From assembly GCA_028583415.1 (NCBI GenBank), contig CM053276.1, forward strand, positions 63,097,510 to 63,161,509: DNA of 64,000 bases, given 5' to 3'. The notes beneath the pieces were generated by a model. The model searched no databases, was not told where the DNA came from, and was given only the letters and a program-made list of their open reading frames with translations. Source of the stretch: Protea cynaroides. Its lineage: Eukaryota > Streptophyta > Magnoliopsida > Proteales > Proteaceae. Positions 1-9,180 of this stretch are shown piece by piece. Each line of letters begins with the position of its first letter. Positions within the stretch are counted from its first letter, which is position 1. Both the position numbers and the translations under genes were made by a program.

Positions 1-340
1 TATGGGTAGGAGAACTTATTGTGGTAGTACAATGCCAACGTAGATCAAACAATTACATCACAAAGCAAAGAAATAGAGACATATTAACAAAATTTATCAA
101 AAACATCGTAAAACCTAGAAACCTAGGTTAAAAGTCAAAATTTTGGGATTTTCTTTAAACCAACCGATAGAACTTCGAATTGGTTGAGGGGTTTTACACA
201 TTTAGACCCCTAAAACCTTTCTCACGCGAAGAAATAAGTTTTTTACGGTTAAAAACTTCCAAATCAAGAAAAACCTAGGTTTTGGTATAAAAGACGATGA
301 AAAATTCTCTAAAAAGAGGGAAGAGAAGGATAAGCTTACC

Positions 341-420
341 TGAGAGACGAGATTGATACTCTAGGTTGAAGTAGAAACAATCTTAGAAGCACCGGATGCA
401 CTGTAGAGACTCAGAGACAC
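341..420 (-). other. 5' UTR exon end and splice donor of antisense gene in element A
   Basis: On the minus strand, CTCGTCTCTCAG is followed by GTAAGCTTATCC, an excellent plant splice donor. The same position in element B has ATCGTCTCCAG then GTAGGT before an intron and an open antisense frame. The 5' limit of the exon is a guess. The antisense gene itself is outside the window, so this is only its first exon boundary. Confidence 0.5.
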
Positions 421-501
421 AGATAGGAATCGCCACCGGAGTAAACACTAAAGAGAGAAATGTGAAATGAGACAAAAAAATCGCAATTTATAGGATTTTC
501 A

Positions 502-700
502 GTGCTACCGGTCGCACTTCTGGGCTGGACTGTGCGACTGATACCCCCCTGCGGTATGGTGCGACCGGTACCTACCGCAGGGTATACCGGTCTCACACAA
601 GTGTGGTGTGTGCAATCGGTACTGCCTGCGGTATGGTGCAACCAGTATACATTGCCAGCCATACCGGTCTCACTCCAAGAGAGACCGGTACCGCCGCTGG
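502..700. repeat. ACCGGT-motif cluster in leader of element A
   Basis: The 6-bp palindrome ACCGGT occurs repeatedly in forms such as TACCGGTCGCAC, GCGACCGGTACC, ATACCGGTCTCAC and GAGACCGGTACCG. The same motif clusters in the LTRs and leader of element B and in the 3' LTR of A. Its place upstream of both gag and the antisense gene suggests a regulatory or structural role, but that is inference. Confidence 0.6.
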
Positions 701-967
701 AACCCCATGGAGGTTTGGAAATACAAAACCATTCTTAGAATCGGCTGAACTTTATTTCCAGACCTCACACCTGCATGATATGACCAGAATAAAGGATTGT
801 ACATAGAAAATTTTGAGAGATAATTAAAATTTTGCTTATGTTCTTCCCCATTGATGTATACTTATGCTGCATATGCGTTGAGACTAAATGTTAGTTGGAA
901 TAATTCTCTAATTTGTCTCATGTGTCTCAATGTATTCAGATATCGTACAGGGAATTAAATTGCTTCA

Positions 968-2428
968 ATGGTGAGAGGAAATGGACGTAGAGTTCATCGC
1001 AGACGCCGTCACTCAAGGGTGCCTACCATGGACAGGTGTTCAGGTATAGAAAACTCAGAAGAGAATGAAGAGAGGGTAGGTGAGGAAGAACTTAACCCCC
1101 TAAACGAAACTGAAAATCTGATGAAGGCCAATGAAGAATCGCGGTCACAGGGGCAACCATCTACAAGCTCCGAAACAATGATGGCTAACTTGGTCACTAA
1201 TATGGAGGCACAACAGAAGAAGTTCTTTGATGAGATGTTGAAAACGTTTAGGCCACCTGGGCCTGTGTCGGCACCTGTAAACATTCCATCCACAAATGCT
1301 GAGAATGTCCATGCAGCACCAGTGGGGGTTAGCACAGTTACTGAAGGACCACCACAACAGGACCAACCCAACACAGTTCCCCACCTGGTTACAGGGACGC
1401 CAATTCCTAACCAAGATCAGGGAGGATATCAAGGACCGTATCAGGGTGCATACTATGGGGGGTATCAGGGAGGAAACCAGAGTGGCTATTCTTATCAGCC
1501 ACAATGGTATGGACAGACACCATATGGACAGGTCCCTTATTCACAGGGTAGTCTTTTCAGAGCGGTGGATGGACTTTTAAAGCTCAAACCACCAACTTTT
1601 ACAGGGAAGTCAAGGAAAACACTGTGGCCAGCACAGTAGATAGCTGAAATAGAGAAAAACTTTTGGCTACTGGAGTGTCAGGATGGGGAGAAAGTAGTAT
1701 ATGCCACCCACATGCTGAAGGAAGAAGCCAATGGGTGGTGGAGTTCCACTAGATCGTATCTGGAAACAAAGCACCAGATAATCACTTGGCACATCTTCAA
1801 GGAGGCTTTCTTCGAAAATTATTTTCCCAGGAGTTTCTGTGATCAGATGGAGAGGGAGTTCTTAAATTTGCAGCAATCTCAGTTGACAGTAGAGGCATAC
1901 CAACAAAGGTATGAGGAGTTATTCTTTTTCGCTCCAACCAGCATGCAGGAGGAAGAAACAAAGACTCGTTGTTTCACTATAGGTCTTCGGGGTGTTATCA
2001 AAGAGCAAGTGCTGGGTCGAGGGTTGAAGATATATAATGAAGCTGTACAGGTGGCTCGAGTCATCGAGGCCAGCCAGAGAGAAAGTTTCTTCGCACAAAA
2101 TAGGGGTCTGAAGAGGCCTAATCCTGAGGTCCAAGGCGGAAGAAGCAACCGACCATACCGTCCATTCAGGCAACCAGCTAGCACAGTGCCTCCCAAACCC
2201 GCTCTTGCAGCGACACCACAGGCAGCGGGGCAGAACACTAGTATAAAGTGTTACAATTGCCAACAGGTGGGACATTATGCCAGAAACTACCCACAACCAA
2301 AGAGGGAGCAGCAGCAAGGCAAGGTATATGTTGTTACCATAGAAGAGGCAGCCGCATCACCAGATGTGGTTACAGGTATGATTTTATACTTACTCCTTAA
2401 CTGCTACATTAATTGTTTATGCATTTGA
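968..2428 (+). pseudogene. gag of Tekay element A (nonsense mutation at 1637)
   Basis: Gag forms the virus-like particle and binds element RNA. The ATG at 968 opens a basic N terminus (MVRGNGRRVHRRRRHS), then a Gln/Gly/Tyr-rich stretch with YQG repeats, and the retrotransposon gag core from about 1712. Near the end is a zinc knuckle, CYNCQQVGHYARNY, in which the last Cys of the CX2CX4HX4C pattern is Tyr. A TAG at 1637-1639, after WPAQ, splits the frame; element B has no stop at the matching place, so this is probably a Trp codon lost by one substitution. Both halves are in one frame. The frame ends at a TGA at 2426-2428 inside the putative intron 2376-2455, so the unspliced message would give Gag only. 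Confidence 0.85.
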
Positions 2429-2455
2429 AACTAAGGGAGAATTTGAAAACCTCAG
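2376..2455 (+). other. Putative spliceosomal intron at gag-protease junction, element A
   Basis: The 80-bp segment begins GTATGA after ACAG and ends AACCTCAG before GTACAG. It is TA-rich and holds a branch-like AACTAAGGGA block 20-30 nt before the acceptor. Gag runs in one frame up to 2375 and protease in another from 2458. Removing exactly these 80 nt joins the two frames across a split Gly codon, with no stop. Element B has a 79-bp counterpart at 54034-54112 with the same AACTAAGGGA block. Splicing is inferred, not observed. An intron between PRO and RT is known in Ogre retrotransposons; I know of no description at this position in Tekay. Confidence 0.6.
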
Positions 2456-2990
2456 GTACAGTAAATATAGCAGGATTACCCGCCAGAGTCCTGTTTGACT
2501 TGGGGGCCACCCATTCCTTTGTGTCTGTGTCATTCAGTAAAGGACTAAATCAACCCATCAAGACTCTACAACCAAGTCTGTTAGTTCAGTCTCCCATGGG
2601 AATGGAGGTGGTATTAGAAGAATATTATGGTCCTTGCCCAGTGCTTATTGAAGGAGTTGGAAGCCAATCTAGTCCAATTGGAGATGTCAGATTTTGATGT
2701 CATTCTAGGCATGGACTGGTTATCTAAACATTCAGCAAACCTGTTATGTGCTGAGAAGAAATTGGTGTTCAAGGACAGTGAAGGGAAGGAGTTCAACTTT
2801 AAAGGGACTAAGCTGCCTAGAAAGAGAAAGCTTATACTCTCAGCCCTAAAAGCAAGGAAGTGCTTAGAGAAAGGGGGAGTAGGATACCTCGTATCAGTAG
2901 TGGATGTGACTGTTGACTTGCCAAAAATGGAGGACATCAAAGTAGTACGGGAATGTTCTGATGTATTTCTAGAAAACCTACCCAGGTTGC
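2456..2990 (+). pseudogene. Aspartic protease domain of element A pol
   Basis: The protease cleaves the Gag-Pol polyprotein. The frame from 2456 gives the active-site block RVLFDLGATHSFVS at about 2488-2529; the expected D-S/T-G triad reads D-L-G. The C-terminal hallmark FDVILGMDWL follows at about 2695-2724, but in a different frame, so an indel lies near 2655 between the two. Element B has D-C-G at the same place. Loss of the second active-site residue alone would probably disable cleavage. Confidence 0.75.
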
Positions 2991-3985
2991 CACTAGACAG
3001 AGCTACTGAGTTTGTGATAGACCTCCTACCAGGGGTAGCACCTGTGTCGAAAGCACTTTACAGGATGGCTCCTACCGAGTTGAAAGAGCTAAAAACTCAG
3101 CTGCAAGAACTGTTAGAAAAGGGATTTATAAGGCCTAGTATCTCACCTTGGGGAGCACCTGTGCTCTTTGTCAAGAAAAAGGATGATAGCGTACGACTTT
3201 GTATGGACTATCGAGAATTAAATAAGCTCACTATCAAGAACAGGTACCCACTACCAAGAATAGATGATTTGTTTGATCAATTACAAGGTTCGAGTGTATT
3301 CTCGAAGATTGATCTGAGGTCAGGGTATCATCAACTCAAGATTAAGGAGGCAGACATCCCCAAGACAGCTTTCAGGACGCGGTATGGACACTATGAGTTC
3401 CTTGTGATGTCCTTTGGGTTGACTAATGCACTTGCATCATTTATGGAGCTAATGAACCGAGTATTCCATGACATGTTGGATACGTCGGTTATCATGTTCA
3501 TCGATGATATTTTAGTATACTCCAAGGATCAGGAAACACACGCAGTGCATCTAAGAGCAGCATTACAAAGACTGAGGAGAGAGAAGCTCTATGCAAAATT
3601 CAAGAAATGTGAATTCTGGTTAGATGAAGTGGCCTTCCTTGGTCACGTGGTGTCTGTCGAAGGAATCAAGGTCGATCCCAGTAAAATTTCCGCCATAGTA
3701 GGATGGGAGGCGCCGAAGACAGTTGCTGAAATTCGTAGTTTCATGGGCTTAGCTGGATACTACAGAAGGTTTATGGAGGATTATTCCAAGATTACTGTTC
3801 CACTCACCAGGTTGACCAAAAAGGGGGAGAAGTTCACATGGACAGAGGAATGTGAGAAATATTTCCAGACGCTGAAGTCAAGGCTGGTATCAGCACCTAT
3901 ATTGACTATTTCAGCTCCAGGCCTTTTATTCACACTATATACAGATGCTTTAGGTTTGGGACTGGGTTGTGTGCTGATGCAATGA
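2990..3985 (+). pseudogene. Reverse transcriptase domain of element A pol
   Basis: The RT copies element RNA into cDNA. The longest open stretch (2627-3985) carries the family blocks in order: PYRMAP-like at about 3058, GFIRPSISPWGAPVLFVKKK at about 3121-3180, RLCMDYRELNKLTIKNRYPL, FSKIDLRSGYHQ, TAFRTRYGHYEF, and the catalytic FIDDIL (F-x-DD form of YxDD) near 3500. The thumb and connection regions follow (FLGHVVS, GLAGYYRRF). The catalytic Asp pair is intact. The frame ends at a TGA at 3983-3985, just inside RNase H (LMQ then stop), where element B reads GE. Confidence 0.9.
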
Positions 3986-4434
3986 GAACAGGTGATAGCC
4001 TATGTCTCAAGACAGCAGAAGGAGCATGGGAAGAACTACCCTACACATGACCTAGAATTGGCAGCGGTCATACATGCTATCAAGACTTGGAGGCATTATC
4101 TGTATGGTGAGAAATTCCAGATTAAGTCTGACCACAAAAGCCTGACGTACCTTTTCACCCAAAAAGCTTGAACATGAGGCAGAGGAGGTGGTTAGAATTA
4201 CTCAAGGACTACGACTGCGACATTCAGTATCACCCTGGTAAAGCTAACATTGTAGCTGATGCTCTAAGCTGGAAATGGGCATCGAATCCTGAAGCAGGAC
4301 CAAGTACAAATGCGGCATTGTGTGCTGCCGTTTCTGGCTCATCAGAGGATGAAGAACAGCTCTTAATAAAGTCAGCAGATGATCCTATTGAGCAAGGGTT
4401 GATACACCAGTTTACCCTATGTTTGCAGCACTGA
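3929..4434 (+). pseudogene. RNase H domain of element A pol
   Basis: The domain degrades RNA in the RNA:DNA hybrid during reverse transcription. FTLYTDALGLGLGCVLMQ starts it and gives the first catalytic Asp. After the TGA at 3983 the homologous frame continues (VIAYVSRQ, NYPTHDLELAAVIHAIKTWRHYLYG, IKSDHKSLTYLF), then a 1-nt loss near 4167 shifts to the next frame (WLELLKDYDCDIQYHPGKAN, VADALSWKW). A second frameshift near 4415 leads into integrase. The D-E-D catalytic residues are visible but no longer in one frame. Confidence 0.85.
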
Positions 4435-5708
4435 AGATTTTGCCTGACTTGAAGGAAGAAATAAAAGCAGTAGTCCTACAGGACCCATACCTCAGGACAG
4501 TTCAAGAAGATTTGGAAAAGGGTCGAGCCAACCCTGATTTCACCTTGGATACAGACAAGGTACTCAGATATCATGGGCATTTATGTGTACCTGAGAATGA
4601 AGATCTGGAAATCAGAAACCAAATCTTGTTGGAAGCTCACTCTACTCCATATTCAGTACATCCTGGGAGCACCAAGATGTACCATGACCTCAAGAGATTA
4701 TACTGGTGGAGGGGTATGAAAGCAGACGTGGCCTGATATGTGTTTCAATGTTTAAACTGCCAGCAATTCAAAGCAGAAAGACAAAGGCCCGCAGGATTAT
4801 TGCAACCGTTACCTGAGCCGGCATGGAAATGGGATTGTATTACCATGGATTTTGTCACTGGTCTACCTATGACTCCAAGGTCAATGAATGCTGTTTGGGT
4901 AGTTGTAGATCGCCTTACCAAGACAGCCAGATTTATCCCAGTCAGACCGCAATACACCATGGACAAGTTGGAAAGATTGTATATGGACAATATAGTCAGA
5001 CTGGACGGTGTCCCAGAGAGCATAGTATCTGATAGAGATCCACGCTTCACATGAAAGTTCTGGGAGGGGCTACAGAAGGTAATGGGGATGAAACTAAAGT
5101 TCAGTACAGCCTTCCACCCTCAAACGGATGGTCAGTCGGAGAGGACCATCCAGATCCTAGAAGATATGCTTCGCACATGTGAGATCGACTTTAAGGGGGC
5201 TTGGGATGAGAATCTTTCCCTCATTGAGTTTGCCTACAACAATAGCTACCAGTCTACAATCCAGATGGCCCCATATGAGGCCTTGTATGGCAAGAAATAT
5301 CGGACACCATTATTATGGGACGAAGTTAGAGAAAGATGGATCGTCGGACCAGAATTCGTGGAAGAAACTTGCAAGGCAGTAGATCAAATCAAGAACCGAG
5401 TAAAGACAGCTCAGGTGCGTCAAAAGCACTATGCTGATAACAGGCCAAGAGACCTTGAATTCATGATTGGTGATAAGGTTTTCTTGAAGGTGTCACCAGT
5501 AAGAGGCCTGAAGCGGTTCGGCAAAAAAGGAAAACTGTGTCCTAGATATATGGGACCATATGAAATTCTGTCCCGATGCGGTAAAGTGGTGTATCAACTT
5601 GCATTGCCACCAATGATGTGTAGCATCCACAACGTCTTTCATGTGTCCTTACTAAAGAAGTACGTGAGGGACCCTTCGCACATTCTTATTGTAGACCCCC
5701 AGATTTGA
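4435..5708 (+). pseudogene. Integrase of element A (zinc finger, DDE core, C-terminal GPY/F)
   Basis: Integrase inserts the cDNA into host DNA. The HHCC region lies at about 4619-4780 (H-STPYSVHPG, FQCLNCQQF). The DDE core follows with WDCITMDFVTGLP, VSDRDPRF and TDGQSERTIQILEDMLR, giving D, D and E. The C-terminal module has RYMGPYEILSRCGKVVYQLALP at about 5547-5610. TGA at 4734-4736 replaces an Arg codon (CGA to TGA) and a TGA at 5052-5054 interrupts after RDPRFT. Another frameshift near 5698 separates the chromodomain. Confidence 0.88.
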
Positions 5709-5895
5709 CAGAAGACTTAACCTTCGAGGTGGTACCAATCCAGCTCATTAGTAAAAAGATACAACAGCTTCGAAGGTAAGCTATCCACTATGTCAAGGTA
5801 GTTTGGAAAATTCAGGACATAGAATAAATTACCTGGGAGGAAGAGGATGCCATGCGACAAGAATACCCTCATCTTTTCGACTCTGAATGTACGTA
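5703..5895 (+). pseudogene. Chromodomain remnant fused to element A integrase
   Basis: In the frame after the indel near 5698, the sequence reads as a degraded chromodomain: FEVVPIQLISKKIQQL, a TAA, then YVKVVWKIQDIE, a TAA, ITWEEEDAMRQEYPHLF. The intact equivalent is in element B (YVKVHWRSQNVEEITWEE at about 50660). Chromodomains in this clade target integration to chromatin. Two in-frame stops abolish it here. Confidence 0.75.
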
Positions 5896-5896
5896 C

Positions 5897-5987
5897 AATT
5901 TCGGGGACGAAATTTCTTTTAAGGGAGGGAATTGTGAGACCTACATGCAAATTTTGGGGACGAAATTTATTTTAAGGATGGTAGAGT
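5897..5987 (+). other. Duplicated polypurine tract before 3' LTR, element A
   Basis: Two tandem copies of a block made of GGGGACGAAATTT, a T-rich stretch, then a purine run (AAGGGAGGGA and AAGGATGGTAGAG) end at the LTR start at 5988. The purine run primes plus-strand DNA synthesis. Element B has the same two-copy arrangement at 50503-50605, so the duplication is older than the split between the two families. The inner copy ends in a sequence resembling a decayed LTR start (TTGTGAGACC). Confidence 0.75.
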
Positions 5988-6130
5988 TGTAAGAACTGTG
6001 TTCTAAAAACAGGATCTAACCCATGTTTTTACATGGTGACAGGTGTTCTAATCATAACTGGACCGGAAGGCGAAGTTGGGTGATGAACCACGTAAATTTT
6101 AGGTATGAGAACCACTTAAAAATGGTAAAA

Positions 6131-6260
6131 ATCTCATACCGATCTGACTATACCGGTCTGAGTCAGTCAGACCGGTATGGTGCAACCGGTATGGTATACC
6201 GGTCTGACTATATCGGTCTGAGTCAGTCAGACCGGTATGTGCGACCGGTATGCTTCGTTT
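6131..6260. repeat. ACCGGT-rich tandem duplication in U3 of element A
   Basis: A unit of about 57 bp (CTGACTATACCGGTCTGAGT... to CAACCGGTATGG) is present twice and carries six ACCGGT palindromes. It lies about 100 bp upstream of the TATA-like element, where LTR enhancers usually sit. Function as an enhancer is inference. Confidence 0.65.
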
Positions 6261-6498
6261 CTACGGGAGACGGACTCCAGTGGGTCCCTTACTCAGAATG
6301 AAAACTTGGGAAAGTTTCCAATCATGGAAAACCTTCCCAAGAACGGCTTTCCTCTATTAATAGAGATTATGACACTCCATTGATCCTTCTCAAACCCTAG
6401 CCGTCTGGAGGAGAGTTGAGAAGGAGCAAAAAGGAAGAGGCTGCCTAGGAAGGAGAATTCCGTTGTAGGAACTCACCGCCAACCAACGAACACCGCCT

Positions 6499-7849
6499 GT
6501 AAGTGCTCCATACTATTAATAATACTAGGATGTCGGATTGGAGCCACGAAGCGGCGCGACAATCCAAAACCCTAGATCTTTCAATGGACCTAGTCTTCTT
6601 TTAGATCTGATCTTGTTTGATATGGCGTTCTAGTCAAAATCAGAAGGCCATTAGGATACTTGGACCTTAGTGTGGGTTAGGAGAAACCCTAGAAACCTAG
6701 CCGATAACCGACAAGGAAGGGAGATCCGAGACCTTGCTCTCGGATCCAAACCACGAACTATACCGATTGGACGCAAGGTCCAGCGGTATGGGCCTGCGGT
6801 ATATACCACAGGCACATACCGGTCTCACTGACTGAGACCGGTATGTACCGCAACCGGTATATACCGGTGGCCCCATACCAGTCTCACTCCCCTGAGACGA
6901 GTGCCGCGACCGGTATGCTCTCCGAACCTGTTTTGCTTGCCAGACATGGTGCTGACCACCTGTAACCTTAATAAATGAATTCTAACCTATGAATATGATT
7001 GTGTAGGACCTGTAGAGAACGTGAGTAACCCCCGTGACGTAGTGCGGGATTGTTATCACACGTCAGGTAAGGGACAAGACCCAAACTCTAAATAACTTAT
7101 TAACAGTTAACCTTTGTGACTAAATTGTATATGGATTCATTGCTTGTTGTCTGTGCATTTCACATGCCATGTAGTTACTTCTTTTGTTTCTATTATCTGT
7201 TCATGCATTTCATATGCTATGATTGTTGGATGTTAAGCATGTGTATGTTTTTAGTTAGTGTGTGGAATGTGAAGGGGAATGGAGCCCTGGATATATCCAC
7301 AGCTAACACCTTTTCGTATCGCCTTCTACCTTAGCAAACTTGGTACGAATAGGGTATCAAGGAGAGGACGTGGGATTGTGGTTCCTCCTGCCCGCCAAAC
7401 TCGAGCCCTATCTCTATGTCGTAGGGAGTAGTGCTGGGGTAAGACCATAGATACTGTATTGACATATAGGACTGGTTAGAAATGGAACCCACTTGCAAGC
7501 CCTTGCCAATAGGGGTTTAGGTATTGGTACGGTGTAGGGGTATCAGGGGGAGGACACGGTAGTGTGGATTGTTGCCTGACCGCCAGATTCTAGCTCTATC
7601 TCTATACCGGAGTGAGTGATGTGGGGCAACAACAGTAGTGTGGATTGTTTCCTGACTATTGGGTGTGCTCACACTCTCATACATAGAGGTACGGAGGCCA
7701 CCAAATTTTACCATAGCATTTTGCATGTTATACCTGCCCAAATTGTAATGTTATCTCATGCTTTTTTTATGTTGCATCGGTTTTGTACTTACTGAGCTAA
7801 GTTGTGAGCTCACCCGAATATATATTCTTCTTTTCAAATTTTGATGCAG
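6499..7849 (+). other. Putative LTR-internal leader intron, element A
   Basis: The donor is GTAAGTGCTCC after CCGCCT, about 120 nt downstream of the expected transcription start; the acceptor is TTCAAATTTTGATGCAG before GG. It has a T-rich tract and lies in the same position as the pairs in element B (48552-50044) and the solo LTR (33888-35554). The intron would be removed from the 5' leader of element RNA. Length is 1351 bp. Splicing is predicted from signals and their conservation only. Confidence 0.5.
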
Positions 7850-7973
7850 GGTACACAGTTGATGACTTCATGACTACCCCAGCGTATGGAACAGTTGCTG
7901 CCATTGATATACTCAGGCAGTAGAGGACGAGCATGACGCATCATACGAGTGCTCCTTTTGTGTTTTTCTTTAG
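7850..7973 (+). pseudogene. Coding-like short exon in 3' LTR of element A
   Basis: After the acceptor the frame reads YTVDDFMTTPAYG, is shifted by a 2-nt gain near 7915, and then reads DEHDASYECSFCVFL before TAG at 7971-7973. Element B reads YTVDDYVNAPAYG and DEHDASCECPFCVYL then TGA at the same place. Most codon differences are synonymous or conservative. No AUG in frame is visible in the presumed leader exon. The function of the peptide is unknown; the C-terminal Cys spacing suggests metal binding. This copy is frameshifted. Confidence 0.45.
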
Positions 7974-8235
7974 AAGAGATTTTATTTTGAATAATACATT
8001 GTAATACTTTTATTATTTAAGTTTGTAAATGATGGAATAAGTTGAATATTTATTTTAAAATTACCACATAGATTTCAGTTCATTTATTTTTATTCCGCTG
8101 CTATGTATTAATCTTTGATTAAGTTAGACTGCTTGGGAATGGTTGGTTGATACGGTCTATTGAGATCCTGATCTGAACCGTGGTTTAGAGCCGGTTCACT
8201 CACACTTCTGGTTCAGCCAGAATTGGGGTGTGACA

Positions 8236-9180
8236 TTATGGCTACTGGGCTTCGATGACAAAGGAGCCATGCTGTCAGAAGGTTTACTCGGTGATGCAAG
8301 GATGCACGTCTAGGTCATCGGGCATGTGGCAGAAGTGGCCTTAGATGGTACAAGTGTCTTGAGGGAATGTAAGATGATGACATACTAGTGGCTAAGACGT
8401 ATATTCACTTCCTATTGGTTTTCGAGGTAAAGCTTGTTGGGTTATGTATTCCGTTGTGAAATGAGGGAAAGACTGACCTTAGCTAGGAGCAGCTAGGGTG
8501 CCACATGGACTGTGAGCCCTGAAAAAAGTTGATCCGTGATAGTTGGTATCAGAGCATGATTGAAACATCAGTAGCCTTGTCAATAAGGCAAAAATGTGTG
8601 AAGCTCGGTTGGTTGCATATCATATCTGCATGTCCATGGCTAGTGTGTTGGCAGACACCAACATGATGGAAAGATGGTTATGCGTTGTAATGGGTAATAG
8701 ACATTGCGACGAGTAGTTGGATATGTCTTGTTGATACCTGGAAGAGCATGATGGTTGTGCTTGTATAAAGCACAATGGCTAGTCTCTGTGTGACGGATGG
8801 CATAAGAGAAATGTGGATTTAATGGTTGCCTCATGGAGTTGGTACTGGCGGCTCGACTAGACAACTTAAGTACATGTCAACGACCGGATGTTGATCGGCA
8901 TGAGGGAGATGGAACAGTGCAAGCTGTTGGACTACCATGCGGGTGGCATGCCAACAAGAGGATGTTGGGCGACGAGGGGTTGTGTAGGGTGCAACAAAAA
9001 ACCTTGGCTCCATGTGTCGAGTAGTGCGAGGTGTTGGACTACCACGCAGGAATGCATGCAGACGAGGGATGTCGAGTGACACGGGATCGAGTAGGGCACA
9101 ACAAGGGACCTTGGCTACTATGTGACAGACAAGTTAATGTTCTAATTGAGACAATACAAGATGGCTTTATGTTGGCACAT
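8236..9180. repeat. Unassigned repeat with tRNA-Met-type primer-binding motif and tandem duplication
   Basis: No coding region is supported. TTGGTATCAGAGCATG at 8543-8558 matches the tRNA-iMet primer-binding motif of many plant LTR elements, but no LTR end (TG...CA) directly precedes it, so it may be a remnant or chance. A block of about 105 bp occurs twice in tandem at 8923-9029 and 9030-9130 (GTTGGACTACCA/C-GC start, ACCTTGGCT end). Confidence 0.4.

Larger units (their letters stand above)
1..967 (+). other. Leader of Tekay element A between primer-binding site and gag
   Basis: This non-coding stretch precedes gag. Read on the minus strand, 1-420 is similar to 55900-56323 of element B, the 5' UTR and intron of an antisense gene there. 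A consensus donor, CTCAG followed by GTAAGC, sits on the minus strand at the 341/340 boundary, at the place matching the donor at 55978 in B. By that alignment the antisense coding exon of A would lie just left of base 1. I see no sense coding region here. Confidence 0.7.
1..8235 (+). mobile_element. Tekay-type chromovirus LTR retrotransposon A (5' LTR outside window)
   Basis: The order is leader, gag with zinc knuckle, protease, reverse transcriptase, RNase H, integrase, chromodomain remnant, polypurine tracts, then a 2248-bp 3' LTR beginning TGTAAG and ending TGACA. Integrase after RNase H makes it Ty3/gypsy. The C-terminal chromodomain, the GGGGACGAAATTTC motif before the purine tract and the long LTR point to the Tekay (Del) clade. 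Its layout matches element B at 48146-60299, though the two are clearly different families. At least five stops and four frameshifts interrupt gag-pol, so this copy cannot make a full polyprotein. The left part, including the 5' LTR and primer-binding site, lies beyond base 1. Confidence 0.93.
5988..8235 (+). repeat. 3' LTR of Tekay element A
   Basis: The 2248-bp LTR runs from TGTAAGAACTG to GGGGTGTGACA, the same ends as the element B LTRs. It contains a U3 tandem duplication rich in ACCGGT (6131-6260), a TATA-like CTATTAATAGAG near 6350, a GTAAGTG donor at 6499, a second ACCGGT cluster (6768-6915), and a TTTTGATGCAG acceptor ending at 7849 followed by a coding-like exon to 7973. The 3' flank begins TTATG at 8236; the other side of the duplication is outside the window. 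Confidence 0.88.

Noticed and set aside
3929..4170. Programmed stop or frameshift in element A RNase H
   Set aside because: Element B lacks the TGA at this place and the breaks are at different positions, so they are ordinary decay.
8543..8558. Firm primer-binding site of a complete element
   Set aside because: No LTR with CA end precedes it and no coding region follows.
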